NCBI GenBank assembly: GCA_029834535.1
Contig: JAQMWT010000297.1
Coordinates: forward strand, 1-64,000
Length of the DNA stretch: 64,000 nucleotides
Direction: 5' to 3'
Source of the DNA: Chrysophaeum taylorii
Taxonomy: Eukaryota > Sar > Pelagophyceae > Pelagomonadales > Pelagomonadaceae
Position 1 is the stretch's first letter. The number at the start of each line of letters is the position of its first letter. Positions 53,656-64,000 of this stretch are shown in pieces. The notes beneath the pieces were generated by a model. That model saw nothing but the letters and a program-made list of their open reading frames with translations, was not told where the DNA came from and ran no database searches. The position numbers and the translations under genes were made by a program.

Positions 53656-54199
53656 TTATTATTTGCAAATCGACGAAACCACCCTTCGTCACGTACAAGT
53701 TCCGCTGTTAAACACGCGCACACGTGTCGTAAGATGGGTGTCGACTGATGATGTCTCCAAGATCGCACCAAATGGAAACCTCCAGAGGTGCCGTTGATTC
53801 CGCCTGCAAGAGTTGAGCCGGGGACGTCTCATGCTTCTTCTGCTGCCCCCCCCCGACAACCAAATTTGGACGTTCCGCCAGATCCTGAGCGAGATCGGGA
53901 ACCGAAGATTAAGAGCGAGCCGAGTGTTTGTGTCAAAGGCGAGAAGATCAACAAAGCCACCCGGAAGTGAGACTAAAATATGAGAAAAAGTTCGATGTGC
54001 CATGGAAACATGCGCCGCGCGATGCTGAGGGTGCACCGCTGCCGCAAACTCCCGAGCATGTCAAGAATAACGAAGCGATGAAAGTGAAGATTCCTACAAA
54101 GGAAGAAGTTGACAAGGTTGTTCAGGAGCTTAGAATTCCTGACAATCCGCACTTAGATGACGATGCGAAACTGATGCTCCGTCACTGTGTGCAATACTC

Positions 54200-55600
54200 T
54201 TGGGCCTTTTTCGACCCGATTATGAGACCTGTGGACTCGCCTCCTGTGTCTCTACGATTCAAAGACGCGAATCCGCGACCGATGAAGATGACGCCCGACC
54301 GACTGACGCCCGCGAAGCTCGATTGTCGCCGCAAGCAGATCAGTGAGTGGTGCCGGGATGGAGTCATTCGTCCGGCCAACTCACCTTGGGGCTTTCCTGT
54401 GTTGATGCTTCCGAAGAAAGGAGCTGAGATTGGAACGTCAAACGCGTTCCGTGCTGCAGTCGACATACGTCAGCTCAACGATCAATTGGTCAATGACAGT
54501 TGGTCGAACATTCGACAAGACGACGCTTTAGCCTTTCTCGCCATGCGACGCTGGCGGACATGCATCGATATTAGATGGGGATACCACAACCTTCGTTTGG
54601 ATCCGGCAGCGCAAGACGCTGTCACGATGGTTAGCCCACTTGGCGCTCATAGTTTCATGCGATTACCTCTGGGTGTGAAGACGGCCGGAGCTCTTTTCTG
54701 CAAGCAAATGGCGAGCGACCTATCGAAATGGATGTATCGAGACTTGGTTGCGTTTGTTGACGATATTATGATGCGATCTGACGATCTTCATCGACATTTA
54801 CAAGTTTTGATCGAAGTGATGTGTCATTTGGCACAGGGAGGGTACAGCGGTCGAACCCCAAAGTTCCACCTTCACAGGATGATATACAATTTCTGGAACA
54901 CATTTCGACCCCAGAAGGCATGAAGCCGAATCCGAAGACGCTGGAAGCACTGCAGAAGATGCCGATTCCAGGTACTTTGCCGAATACTTATCCAAAGACC
55001 TAGATACGCTCTTTCATCGGCATGAGCAAATACTGCCGGCGATATGTGAAGAGCTACTCGAAGATCGTGGAACCGCTGAGACGATTATTCCTCGAAGGCG
55101 TGAAGTTCGAGTGGACGCCCGAGTGTCAAAAGGCTTGGGATGCGATTGTTGAAGCTTTGGTTGACTCCAGAGGAGTCTGACACCCCAATTGTGACCTGCC
55201 CTTTCAGATCCGATCCGACGCTTCCAATGATGGACTTGGAGCATATATTTTCCAGATTGTCGAAGTCAAGGACGATGCAGGGAGAGTAGCTCGAGAAGGA
55301 CGAGTGATTAAATACTGGAGCCGAGCCGAGCCGAGCCGAAGGAGATGCGCAATTATGAGCCCCGTCGGCTAGAGCTGCTGGTAGTTATCCTTTCTCTGGA
55401 GCACTTTCGAGCCTATGTCGAAGGGCGCCGGACTGTTATAGAGACCGATCACCGCAATTTGGCGTTTTTACGTAAGGCGGCGCACTCGTCTGGGGAGCTT
55501 GCTCGTTGGGCGATGCGCCTCGCCAACTTTGATCCTGAACTTGGTTACAAGCCGGGAAAGTCACCGGGAATGAGTATCCCTGATTGTCTCTCCCGAAATC
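54200..55600 (+). pseudogene. Ty3 copy C: reverse transcriptase and RNase H parts (fossil)
   Basis: The same motifs as in copy A occur in the same order: NSPWGFPVLMLPKKGAEIG, a VDIRQLND motif, FVDDIMM, then RNase H pieces ending LLVVILSLEHFR and TDHRNLAFL. Confidence 0.88.
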
Positions 55601-55859
55601 CGATAGATCATGTCATCGAGACTGACGAGTTTGGAGAGCCTTTGAACCACGCTTATTTGGTGTTCCAAGAGCTTCCCCGACTTGTTGATGACCAAGGAAT
55701 TCCCGCTTCCGGATGTCACTTTATATTGTCGTTTGTCACGACCGAACTGCCGGAAGACGAGGAAGAAGGTCCCGAAAAGGATCCGATAAAATTGGCTACG
55801 TCACACGCTACGAGACAACGTCGGAAGAACCGTGTGCGGGATGAGCCCCAGGTCTTCAA

Positions 55860-57651
55860 GGGCGCAGCCGCCTACAAGGACTATATTGATAAAATTCCGG
55901 ATAACACGACGCTCGATGAGATCGCACGTGAGCAAGAATCTGATGCTACTTGCGAGGATATTCGCTACCGAATGGCCCAAGGTCAGACGCCGCGACTTTC
56001 CCGAGCGAACGAACGATATGAAGTTGTGAAAGACATTCTTTACCGCATTTCTGCTGATTTGCACCCGATGATTGTGGCACCTGCTACGTTGCGCAAGCGC
56101 ATTTTTCGACTCTACCATGACACTCCGGTTAACGGTGGTCATATGGGACGTCACAGTACTGTCCAGGCTATCCAAGAACGATTTTGGTGGCCCCCCCATG
56201 TCGAAAGAAGTCAGAGTGTTCATTGCTGAATGTTTAGTTTGCCAGAAAGCTCGTACGCCTGAGCCAAAACGAGCTGGGATCTTGCAACAGCCGATCTACG
56301 ATGGTGATGGCGCTGTTCTATGCATGGATTTATTTGGACCCTTGCCCATCTATGCATGGATTTATTTGGACCCTTGCCCAGCGCTGGTCCCGAGACGTAT
56401 CTTCTAGTGTTTTTTGATCCGTTCTCGCACTTCTTGATTTTGGATGTTTTGAACGACAAGGCTGCTGAATCCGTTCTTGAGTCATTTGTCATTAAAATCC
56501 TCCTCAAGGGCTACTTGCTCCAGATGATTCGTACCGACAACGGTAAAGAGCTCGTGAACAAGTTGATGCGCGAGTTTCGCCATCTCTTCAACACACGATA
56601 CCAAACTACGATTCCTTATCATGCCCAGTCGAACCCTGCAGAGCGTGTGAACCGATTTATCAAGGCCTTCCTCCGTGCCTGCCTTCAGGGCCGGAACATC
56701 ACGGATTGGCCCGACTTTGCCCATTATTTTACGTTTTGCTACAACCGCAAGTTTATTCCAGGCACGCAGATTTCCCCCTTTATGCTACGCCTGAACCGTC
56801 AGCCGATGATGCCGACTGACTACACGCTTATGGACTTTGATACCCGACTGTTGCCAAAGACTCGCTCTGATGCAGTCGCTGAAACTCGTGAACGATTGAA
56901 GTATTATACGAAGATCGTCCGCGAAGCTCGTGATAAAGCTTTGAAGAAACAACGATTGGCTTACAACGCCGATCATGTCGATGTTGAATACAAGGAAGGA
57001 TCGCATGTTTTGCTCTACATTCCTTTCCTTCAGAACAAGCTTCGACCGGAATGGCGAGGACCGTTTATTATCAAGGAACGCCTTTCCCCGGTCACCTATA
57101 GGATTGAGTCTCTCGACTCTCCGCCCGAAGAACGACGTGTTCATGTTAGTCAGATCACGCCTGTGATGGTACCTCCGATCGTTGATCAAGCCATCCGCAA
57201 ACCCGAAGAAACCTTCCGTGATGATTATCAGCACGGTAAGTTTGTTGTTTTCCGGATTCCTGACCGGAAGCGCCCTGATTGGCGCAAGAAGATTTATGTT
57301 GCCGAAGTTTACGAGCCTTACGATTACCAGAATGATCGTGTTGCTCTACATTTCTATTCCGACTTGGGTCCGAATGATGATGTTGCTTATTTCAAGCCGA
57401 CCTCTCACCTTTCGAACCGCAAACTCAAGCCGGAGTTCAAGGACGCTGACGGTCGCAGTTTCACCGACAAGTCCAAGATCTCATCCAGCACAACTCCTTG
57501 TGTCACGGATTTCGCTCCGCACGAGATTGATGTGTTGGTCCCCAAGTTTACTTTACGCAGTGGTCGAGTTCCCGAACCGATCATCACCCGCGTTTACACG
57601 AAGATTCGTTCACGAGATGCTCGTAAGGCGAAGCCGCGCTCCTCGCGCTAG
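55860..57651 (+). pseudogene. Ty3 copy C: integrase with C-terminal extension (fossil)
   Basis: The HHCC region (LYHDTPVNGGHMGRH), core segments (CMDLFGPLP; IRTDNGKELVNK; NPAERVNRFIK), the GPF/Y module and the FRIPDRKRPDWRKKIYVAEV extension are all present. A short direct repeat of the CMDLFGPLP-coding region is visible near 56,320-56,385. Confidence 0.87.
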
Positions 57652-57691
57652 CCGCTCGCTGGGGCAGCTCGAATTCTTACCAGGGGAGTCC

Positions 57692-58027
57692 TGTGGCGGC
57701 AACTCCCGCCTCCTATGGCTTACCCCTCATTTAGCCCCCCCCCTTATCAGGTGCACCCTACTCCGTTCTGACGATGTCAGTTTTCTCTGTGACATCATCT
57801 TCCTTTTCGGTGACATGTGTCACCCTGATTTCTGTGAATCGATAATATCTTAATCACGAAGCAACAGCCGATCCTCAAGTTGTGAGGACCAGGCACGGAA
57901 ATTGTTTGTGGTTGTGTGGCGAGAGAACGGCCTTCCTCGTCCAGTGGCTCCATCAAGGGCACGGGCGCGACCGGCGAGCCTAGATTCGAAGGTGCGCCAG
58001 GTAGGCATAATTTCTCCTAACGCTACA
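57692..58027 (+). repeat. Ty3 copy C 3' LTR
   Basis: 336 bp from TGTGGCGGCAACTCCC to TAACGCTACA, aligning end to end with 51,286-51,623. Confidence 0.9.
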
Positions 58028-58032
58028 GATGT
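58028..58032. repeat. Ty3 copy C target site duplication, right
   Basis: GATGT, matching 51,281-51,285. Confidence 0.75.
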
Positions 58033-59187
58033 GATCTGGCACTTTCCGCGCTTGATATCACCACATCAGATGGAACTTTGTCACCCGGATAAGAAAAATC
58101 CCTTTGACTTACGGGTGGATTCTTTGCTTCTCATAATTACTGTCTGACAGTGACACGATTTCGGTATCATCCCACGATTTGTCGTCGCTGTTACTTAAAA
58201 GCGCACACGCTCACAATTGGTAGCACGCGCAAAGGACCCTTACTTGGACCTTGGGATCACCCGCCCTTGTTTCCATGCATGATGTTGCCAACTACCCGAT
58301 TTTCACTTTTATTCGATTTTTTTTGTGCTCGACTTGCACTTGTTTACACCGATTTCCTTACTTCACTGCCTCACGACTTTTCTTTCTACGCGAACTGTGG
58401 CAGTAACGCCCATCCCCCCACTTGCATGCCTGTTACTTGCCACTTACCCTGGTTGTTGCTCTGGTACTGACCTTGCGATTATGGGGGGGTGCACCCGCTC
58501 TTCCACTGAAACCAATGTACCAGGAATTTGTATTGTTTTCTTGCTATTACCCTCAAGGCAATTGTCTGATGGCGTGAGCGTTTACGCTGATGTCGGGCGT
58601 GTGGTGGTTTCACCCGCGGTTCGGGCTGGGTGAACGGGCTTGTTGTGGCCTCCGGTCCGGCCAAGAGGGGGCGGGTATCTGAGAAGCCACTACAGAACAC
58701 TGTTGTCGCATCCAAAATGCCCATCCTGTTGGTTCACCTGCTATTGCTTTTTAGATACTTCGAGAGAGTCACTTTGACATTACTCTTCGAGCCCGTGCAA
58801 GCAAAATAACTTTCGGCGTTTCGCAAACTGCAATCCTCTTACCTTCCGCGTACTCTATATATTCCCCTGTACTGCGCTTCTTGCAGTTGCGTTTGCCATC
58901 AACACTTCTGCTCCTCAGCGTTGGTACAGCTTCTTTAATCGAATCAATCCCTCTCTCGCCACACACTTGAATCGTTCGAGAGGGCTTGTTAGCAACGCTC
59001 GAAGACCGCCAAGGACGCACAACGTCACGAGTGCGACCAACGCACGTGGATTATAAAAAAAAAAAAATCGAAAGGCACATTATTGATCAAAAGCAGCAAA
59101 GTTTACTGGCAGTCATCCCGCAAAAATATCCTACTCTGATTCTCACAGAAGCACTGCGCATTCGGCATGTTACCATTAATATAAAAA
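58033..59187. other. Unassigned 1.15-kb region
   Basis: No gene with recognisable domains on either strand. Base composition is less GC-rich than in the neighbouring genes. A long A run lies near 59,056. It could be ordinary intergenic DNA or unrecognised old transposon sequence. Confidence 0.45.
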
Positions 59188-61723
59188 GGGGAAACTCAAG
59201 TTTCCAACCTCCATACAAGTTTGGTCACCGTAAACCCTCAACAAGTTTGATCACTTAAGTTTGGTCAATCCCCATCTAACTTAACTAACTAACTTCAGAC
59301 CTCTCCCGAGCATGGGAGCCAGGCCGGACCGACAAGAGCCAGTCCGGAATCACGGGCCTGTAGACGAGGGGCGCCGAAAGGTGGGTCGGCGGAGAGTGAT
59401 CATCAAGCTTGTCGCCATGCGACGAGGAGACCGCGAGGTGACTGACAACCAACTCGTCGATAACCTTCCGTCTGCGCCCCCCGGCCATACCCCGTCCCAC
59501 TGCGAACGTTCCGGCTGCCAACCGTCCCCATCTGGATTCACGAAACTTGCACTTTGAGAGACCAAACATAAGGCTCGCTGACAAAACAAGGGCCGCCGTG
59601 ATCAAGCTTTCAGCGGTTCTGAATGTCGCGCTTTGACCCCGCAGCGTCCTTCGACTTCGAAACGATCGATGAAGAGGTCGGTATCGATGCGGGCTTCGCT
59701 CAGGTCGAGCGGCAGCGTGGTGGTAACACGCCGACGTCGGTTGACCACGACGCCGAGAAAGAAAACAAGAAGTCGCGTGTCCTGACGAAGGTAAACGACT
59801 ATGAGAGATCGCGGTACGCTGTCGCAGCTCAGAGCGTGCAAACACGAGGCTCCACTTTACTCGACATAACCTAAGTAACAAGTTCAGCGTGTGTGTTCGC
59901 GAGACCGACTTGCAGCAGATGATGTTCGACACTGGCGGCAAGTTGACGGCGCGTACAACAACATGGTTAACAACAGCGCGACAGCGTTGTCGTTCAATTG
60001 CAAGATACAAGGCTGCAGCTTGTCTGTGCGTGCTGCTCGTTGTGATGTGCAAGTAGACAATATCGTTACGTGTGCTGAAAGGCACACCTGCTCCGAGCCT
60101 TGTGCCGATGAAGATCCAGCTATCGTGCGAGGAACTTCCACGAGGCCGTGTCGGTCCTCATCAAGGGCTTTATGGAGGGCAAGTCAGGCGGCTCTTCTCG
60201 GCATATGCGTTTGATAGACATCTGCAACAACGTCATCCGCTAAAGGCACGAGATGGCGAAGCGGGATCGTTCGCTGTAGCCTGCCATAAACATCGAACTA
60301 AGGTGCATCCGAAAAATCTTGGGCGACGAAACATCGCGGTATCAGCGCTGTCTTGCGCAGGCCTTGTTTGTGGATGTTGTCCTGCGAGTGTTCGCATGTT
60401 GATGCGTGTGTATGGTCAAACTTGGAGGCTTTGTGACCGAACTTGTAACATCGTTGATCAAACTTTGTGATCAAACTTGCTGCCTTGTGATCAAACTTCA
60501 ATTTGAGTAATCGAACTTGCATGTAAGTGACAAAACTTGTGGCTTTTTGTGATCAAACCTAATTCAATTTGGTGTGATCAAAATCTCGAACAGTCACATC
60601 AAACTTGTCATACTTGAGACTTGTACTGATGACTAGGTTTGGTGTCAGCGATCTTCCCGAGAGAGGATGTCGACGTCTTGACATCCCTTCGCGCCGCAGC
60701 TTGTATTTGCCGACTTTCTCGTACAGTGCTCGACGGTGCAGCAGCAGCGGGAGATCTTGCGGCGGGGCAGGGTTGTGGAGATGCGCGAGGAGGAGGATAA
60801 GGTGTTCACTTACGGTCGTGCGAGTTGTTTATGCAGGCGCAACGGCACGTGTTCGCGTTGCCGTCCCATGTTCAAGCTGGACAGATCGCGTACGCGACGG
60901 TGAGGAACTCCTGAGCGTGGTCCTGTACGGTCCCGCGCAAGTGAGGGACTACAATCTTCGGGTGCGCCAGGGGCGTTGCTCGCGCAGTTTCTCGACGTCG
61001 TCGAGTTTCGGGTTCTCGACCCCGAGTCGATTATCAAAGACGCGCGCCCTCTCGGATTTTGGGATGCAGAATGGGGTGATCCGCCTCACGCAGACCATGT
61101 AAGTCTGGTGTCCGATGTCCGCTTGTTGCTGAAGAATGACTTACGACCACGGCAACACCACCGTGGTGAGTCGCGGTTTGGGTGGCTTCTACGAACGATG
61201 GAAGGTACGAGAATGGGCCCAGCTTAAGTACGCCAAGCCGTGGGAATCTGCTCTCGAGGGCGCACATCGCTGCCCGCTCTCCTTGCGTATCGCCGCGCTG
61301 TCTTAGGATCCCCTTCTAAGCCGGTCACGGGGGAGTGCCCATGCCCATGCCGTGCGTGTAACGCCACGGTAGAATCTGCATAGCTGCAGCACCTAGCTCT
61401 CGTTTTTAAAGCATTTTCGCACCAAAAACGCTCACGCGCCCCCTTAAAAAGCCTCCTTAAGTTTGATTTTAAAAGCCAAAGTTTGGTCAATACCGTGGAA
61501 GTTTGAGGAGTAGTGATCAAACTTGTTGACCAAGCTTACAAGGCTATTAATCAACTTGAATGGTTGATTGATCAAACTTAATGCAACTTCAGAGTGACCA
61601 AACTTAACTGATCAAACTTCTATTGAAAGTGACCAAACTTGTGAATTTTCCCTTAAACATACATCAAATCGAGCAAACTTGAAAGAAATTGACCTAACTT
61701 GTTGACCAAACTTGACCGATCCG
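59188..61723 (+). mobile_element. MULE M2, shorter relative without transposase core
   Basis: The left end GGGGAAACTCAAGTTTCC and the right end TTGACCAAACTTGACCGATCC match M1. Inside, the exon 1 start (59,623, MSRFDPAASFDFE), the zinc motif near 59,990-60,085 and the intron-like CAAACTT array (60,410-60,610) are present, but the catalytic core is missing. A different segment with a Cys cluster (CLCRRNGTCSRC, near 60,825-60,865) precedes a part similar to the second MULE frame. A SINE-like element has inserted at 59,278-59,524. It is non-autonomous and depends on another copy for transposition. No clear 9-bp duplication was found. Confidence 0.75.
59278..59524 (-). mobile_element. SINE-like element (type 1), 5'-truncated, inserted in MULE M2
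   Basis: The 247 bp align to the middle and tail of 32,860-33,220, with a CTAACTAACTTC end on the left (minus-strand 3' tail). It is flanked by perfect 9-bp TCCCCATCT duplications at 59,269-59,277 and 59,525-59,533. The 5' head is truncated. Confidence 0.87.
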
Positions 61724-61738
61724 TCAATAATATTAAAA
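61724..61738. other. Junction between MULEs M2 and M3
   Basis: Only 15 bp (TCAATAATATTAAAA) separate the right end of M2 from the GGGG start of M3. ATATTAAAA next to M3 differs at one base from ATATAAAAA left of M2 (59,179-59,187), so the two insertions may be related in origin. Confidence 0.5.
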
Positions 61739-64000
61739 GGGGAAAAGTCAAGTTTCCAACCACCATATAAGTTTGGTCACCGTAAACCCTCAACATGTTT
61801 GGTCACTTAAGTTGTATCTGGACTGACCAAACTTATACTTGAAGAAAGCAAGGATAGGGCTCGCTGACAAAACAAGGCCCGCCGTGATCAAGCATTTGGA
61901 GGTTCTGCATGTCGCGCCGTGACTCCGGAGCGTCCTTTGACTTCGACACGGATGACGAGGAGGTCGATATCGACGAGGGCTTCGGTCAGGTCGAGCAGGA
62001 GCGTGATGGTAACACGCGGACGTCGGGCGACGACGGCCCCAAGAACGGCAAGCGTGGCCTGACGAAGGTTAACGACTGTGACAGATCGCCGCATACGCTG
62101 TCGCAGCTCAGAGTATTCAAGCACCACGTTTCGCTGCTTTCATGCTATCCGACGAAAGCCGAATTTAGTATGTGCGTTAGGGAAGATCCTGAGTTGCAGC
62201 AGAAGATTGTCGACACGGGGGACAAGCACCGCGTGCATAACATGATCAATACCACGACGGCGTTGTCGTTCAAGTGTACAGTATAGGGCTGCGGCTTCTT
62301 TAAGCGCGCTGCTCGTCGTGATGGGCGTATAGACTTCGTCGTCACGCATGATGAACCCCACACCTGCACGGGAGTTTTTATACCGACGAAGACCCAGCCC
62401 AAGTCGAACTACCGCACAGAGCACATCGTAGAGGCCGTGACGACCATCATCAAGGGCTCTATGGAGAGTAAGTCAGGCGGCACTACACGGAAAAGGCGTC
62501 GGATAGATGTCCACAACAACGTCATCAAAGAAAGGCTCAATGAGATGACGAACCATGAGCATACACTCTCATCCGTCGAGAACATCAAGCTCAAGTGCAT
62601 CCTAGCGCTCTTGGGAGACGAGGAGAAGAACGCGGTATCAGCGGTGTCTTGCGCAGGTCTTGTTTGTGGCTGTTGTCCTGCAAGGAGATGCATGTGTGTG
62701 ATCAAACTTGTAATTTTCTGACCAAACTTTGTGACCAAACTTGTGACTTTATGAGCAAACTTTTGACTTGGTGACCACACTTGTGACTTTCTGATCAGAC
62801 TTATGTCCGTGTGATCAAACTTTGTGATTAAACTTGTAGCTGTCTGATCAAACTCTTGGTTTCGTGACCACATTTGAAAATCGTTGCTTTGTGTGTTAGT
62901 ATACTTTGCCACATCTATATTCACGTGTGTGCATCAAGGTCACACTTGTCATTCTCTTAGGCGGAGTTGCACGCTTGCCCAGCGCGCGTTGCGAGCGCAC
63001 GGCCATGCGGTTAAGTTTTATGGCGCGAAACAAGAAAATCCCCTGAAAGTATTCATGAAGAGGGTCAAGTCTGAGCACAAGTCGGAACAAGAGTTCAGGC
63101 ATGGCTCCGACAGGAGCCAGTACAAGAGCTTAGACCTCAACGACTACGAGATCTCTGAAGCACTGCAGTCACCTGCCTTGGCTGATAGGAAGCTCTTCTT
63201 AGGTTATGTCGTCGTGTCGAAACCCGCCATACGCATGATGAATGCGGACCTCCTGCGCCGGCAGGCGTTTATTGACGGCGCTGACTGCCTCGACAACCAG
63301 GTGGTGATTTCTGTGACCGGCCGTGATGCCAACAACCACCTCGTGATGATATCCACTTCGCGGTGGAACATGACCGAGTCTGCGGAATCGATCGGCAAGG
63401 TCCTTAAACTGACCGTCGAGAGCATCCCGCAGATAAACTCTCAGGGATTCGTCATAGTACAGGACTTCCAAAAGGGGGGCCTCATAGCGCACGCCACCGT
63501 GAGTGACCTCGCTAGCACCATTTGATTCCTCGTCTAATTCCGACTCCTGCGCAGCATACGCCCGAGGCCGACGCCTTCTCGTGCAGTAAGTCTTTGATGA
63601 GCTGTTTAGTCACGTACTACTCTTCGTGAATACGTCCTATTCACAGTGAACCACGCAGCGAGAACATCGCAAAGATCGCGGAATCCGGGGACGCCGCTAT
63701 CTTTCGTCGCTTTCTTGAGGCGCCTACGAAGGCGGCCAGCGACGCTTTGCATGCCGAGCTTTCTCCCAAGGCCCAGCGTTGGGTGAGTCATAATCTCCTC
63801 GTGGCATTGAGCTTTCTGGCACTACAGGTTGCCAGTCGGCGCGAATATGCGCGAAAACATCTCAACGAACAGGAAGCAGACACCGTCACAGTGTTAGACG
63901 GGCCCAGGGCACTCTTTGGCACGAGTACGAACAACCCGGCGGAGGCTTTCAACAAGACGCAGATCAACGCTAGGTTATGCAACGGACCCAAGTCCCTCCG
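61739..64000 (+). mobile_element. MULE M3, cut by the window end
   Basis: It starts GGGGAAAAGTCAAGTTTCC and follows M1 closely over its whole visible length: exon 1 from 61,909, intron array, catalytic exon and the small introns. The right end lies outside the window. By eye it is within a few percent of M1. Confidence 0.85.
61909..64000 (+). CDS. MULE transposase in M3, partial
   Basis: Starts MSRRDSGASFDFDTDDEE at 61,909. The zinc motif near 62,270-62,370 reads through an in-frame TAG at about 62,284 where M1 has a sense codon. Elsewhere in exon 1 the M3 frame is open where M1 is broken (the M1 lesions near 15,585 and 15,936 are absent). The core exon carries FIDGADC and VIVQDFQKGG. Candidate introns start at GTGAGT near 63,498, GTAAGT near 63,586 and GTGAGT near 63,783. 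The gene runs off the window in the TNNPAEAFNKTQ segment. Confidence 0.8.

Larger units (their letters stand above)
51286..58027 (+). mobile_element. Ty3/gypsy LTR retrotransposon, copy C (fossil)
   Basis: The 6.74-kb element has both LTRs and a 5-bp GATGT duplication. Gag, reverse transcriptase, RNase H and integrase parts are seen; protease and methyltransferase parts are not, so it is a shorter version of the element seen in A. The LTRs differ at about 5% of sites by eye. It is broken, with roughly five interruptions. The pol part is closest to copy A. Confidence 0.92.

Noticed and set aside
1-64000. Polinton, giant-virus or envelope-bearing element
   Set aside because: No major capsid, protein-primed polymerase, packaging ATPase or envelope-like protein was recognised.

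Overview
This is eukaryotic nuclear DNA: GC-rich, gene-poor, and about two thirds mobile elements. A unicellular alga, most likely a stramenopile, fits best. The hints are an HSF-type transcription factor, a secreted FG-GAP protein with Pro/Thr-rich linkers, an ankyrin protein, a Crinkler/RHS-type NTPase, and very short candidate introns (about 39-56 nt). Assignment to a group is inference; a haptophyte or other alga is not excluded.

Layout. 1-8,932: Ty3/gypsy element copy A, cut by the window start. 10,816-12,723 (-): Crinkler/RHS-type NTPase gene. 13,340-14,640: old Ty1/copia remnant. 15,083-19,922: Mutator-like DNA transposon (MULE M1) with a 9-bp target duplication. 20,476-24,197 (-): FG-GAP membrane protein. 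25,551-26,660 (+): ankyrin protein. 26,880-37,800 (-): Ty1/copia element carrying two or three SINE-like insertions. 37,801-39,850 (-): 5'-truncated LINE and a tandem array of its 3' end. 40,100-40,921 (+) and 40,932-41,507 (-): convergent short-chain dehydrogenase and heat-shock-factor genes. 41,782-50,976: Ty3 copy B, with a SINE-like insertion in its 5' LTR. 51,286-58,027: Ty3 copy C with a 5-bp target duplication. 59,188-61,723 and 61,739-64,000: MULEs M2 and M3, the last cut by the window end.

Main discovery. Two unrelated LTR-retrotransposon superfamilies in this one window each carry a cytosine-C5 DNA methyltransferase-like domain. In the Ty3 elements it sits between protease and reverse transcriptase and is seen in copies A and B. 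In the Ty1/copia element it lies upstream of integrase and has a classical PCQ motif and a classical ENV motif. The two domains differ in their signature motifs, which suggests independent capture. An element-borne methyltransferase could mark element or host DNA; that is inference. All LTR elements here look broken and are described as fossils.

A second theme is a LINE whose 3' end, with a GTTA/CTAA tail, is shared by several 250-400-bp SINE-like elements with 9-10-bp target duplications. These have inserted into the copia methyltransferase region, into a Ty3 LTR and into a MULE, which gives a relative order of events.
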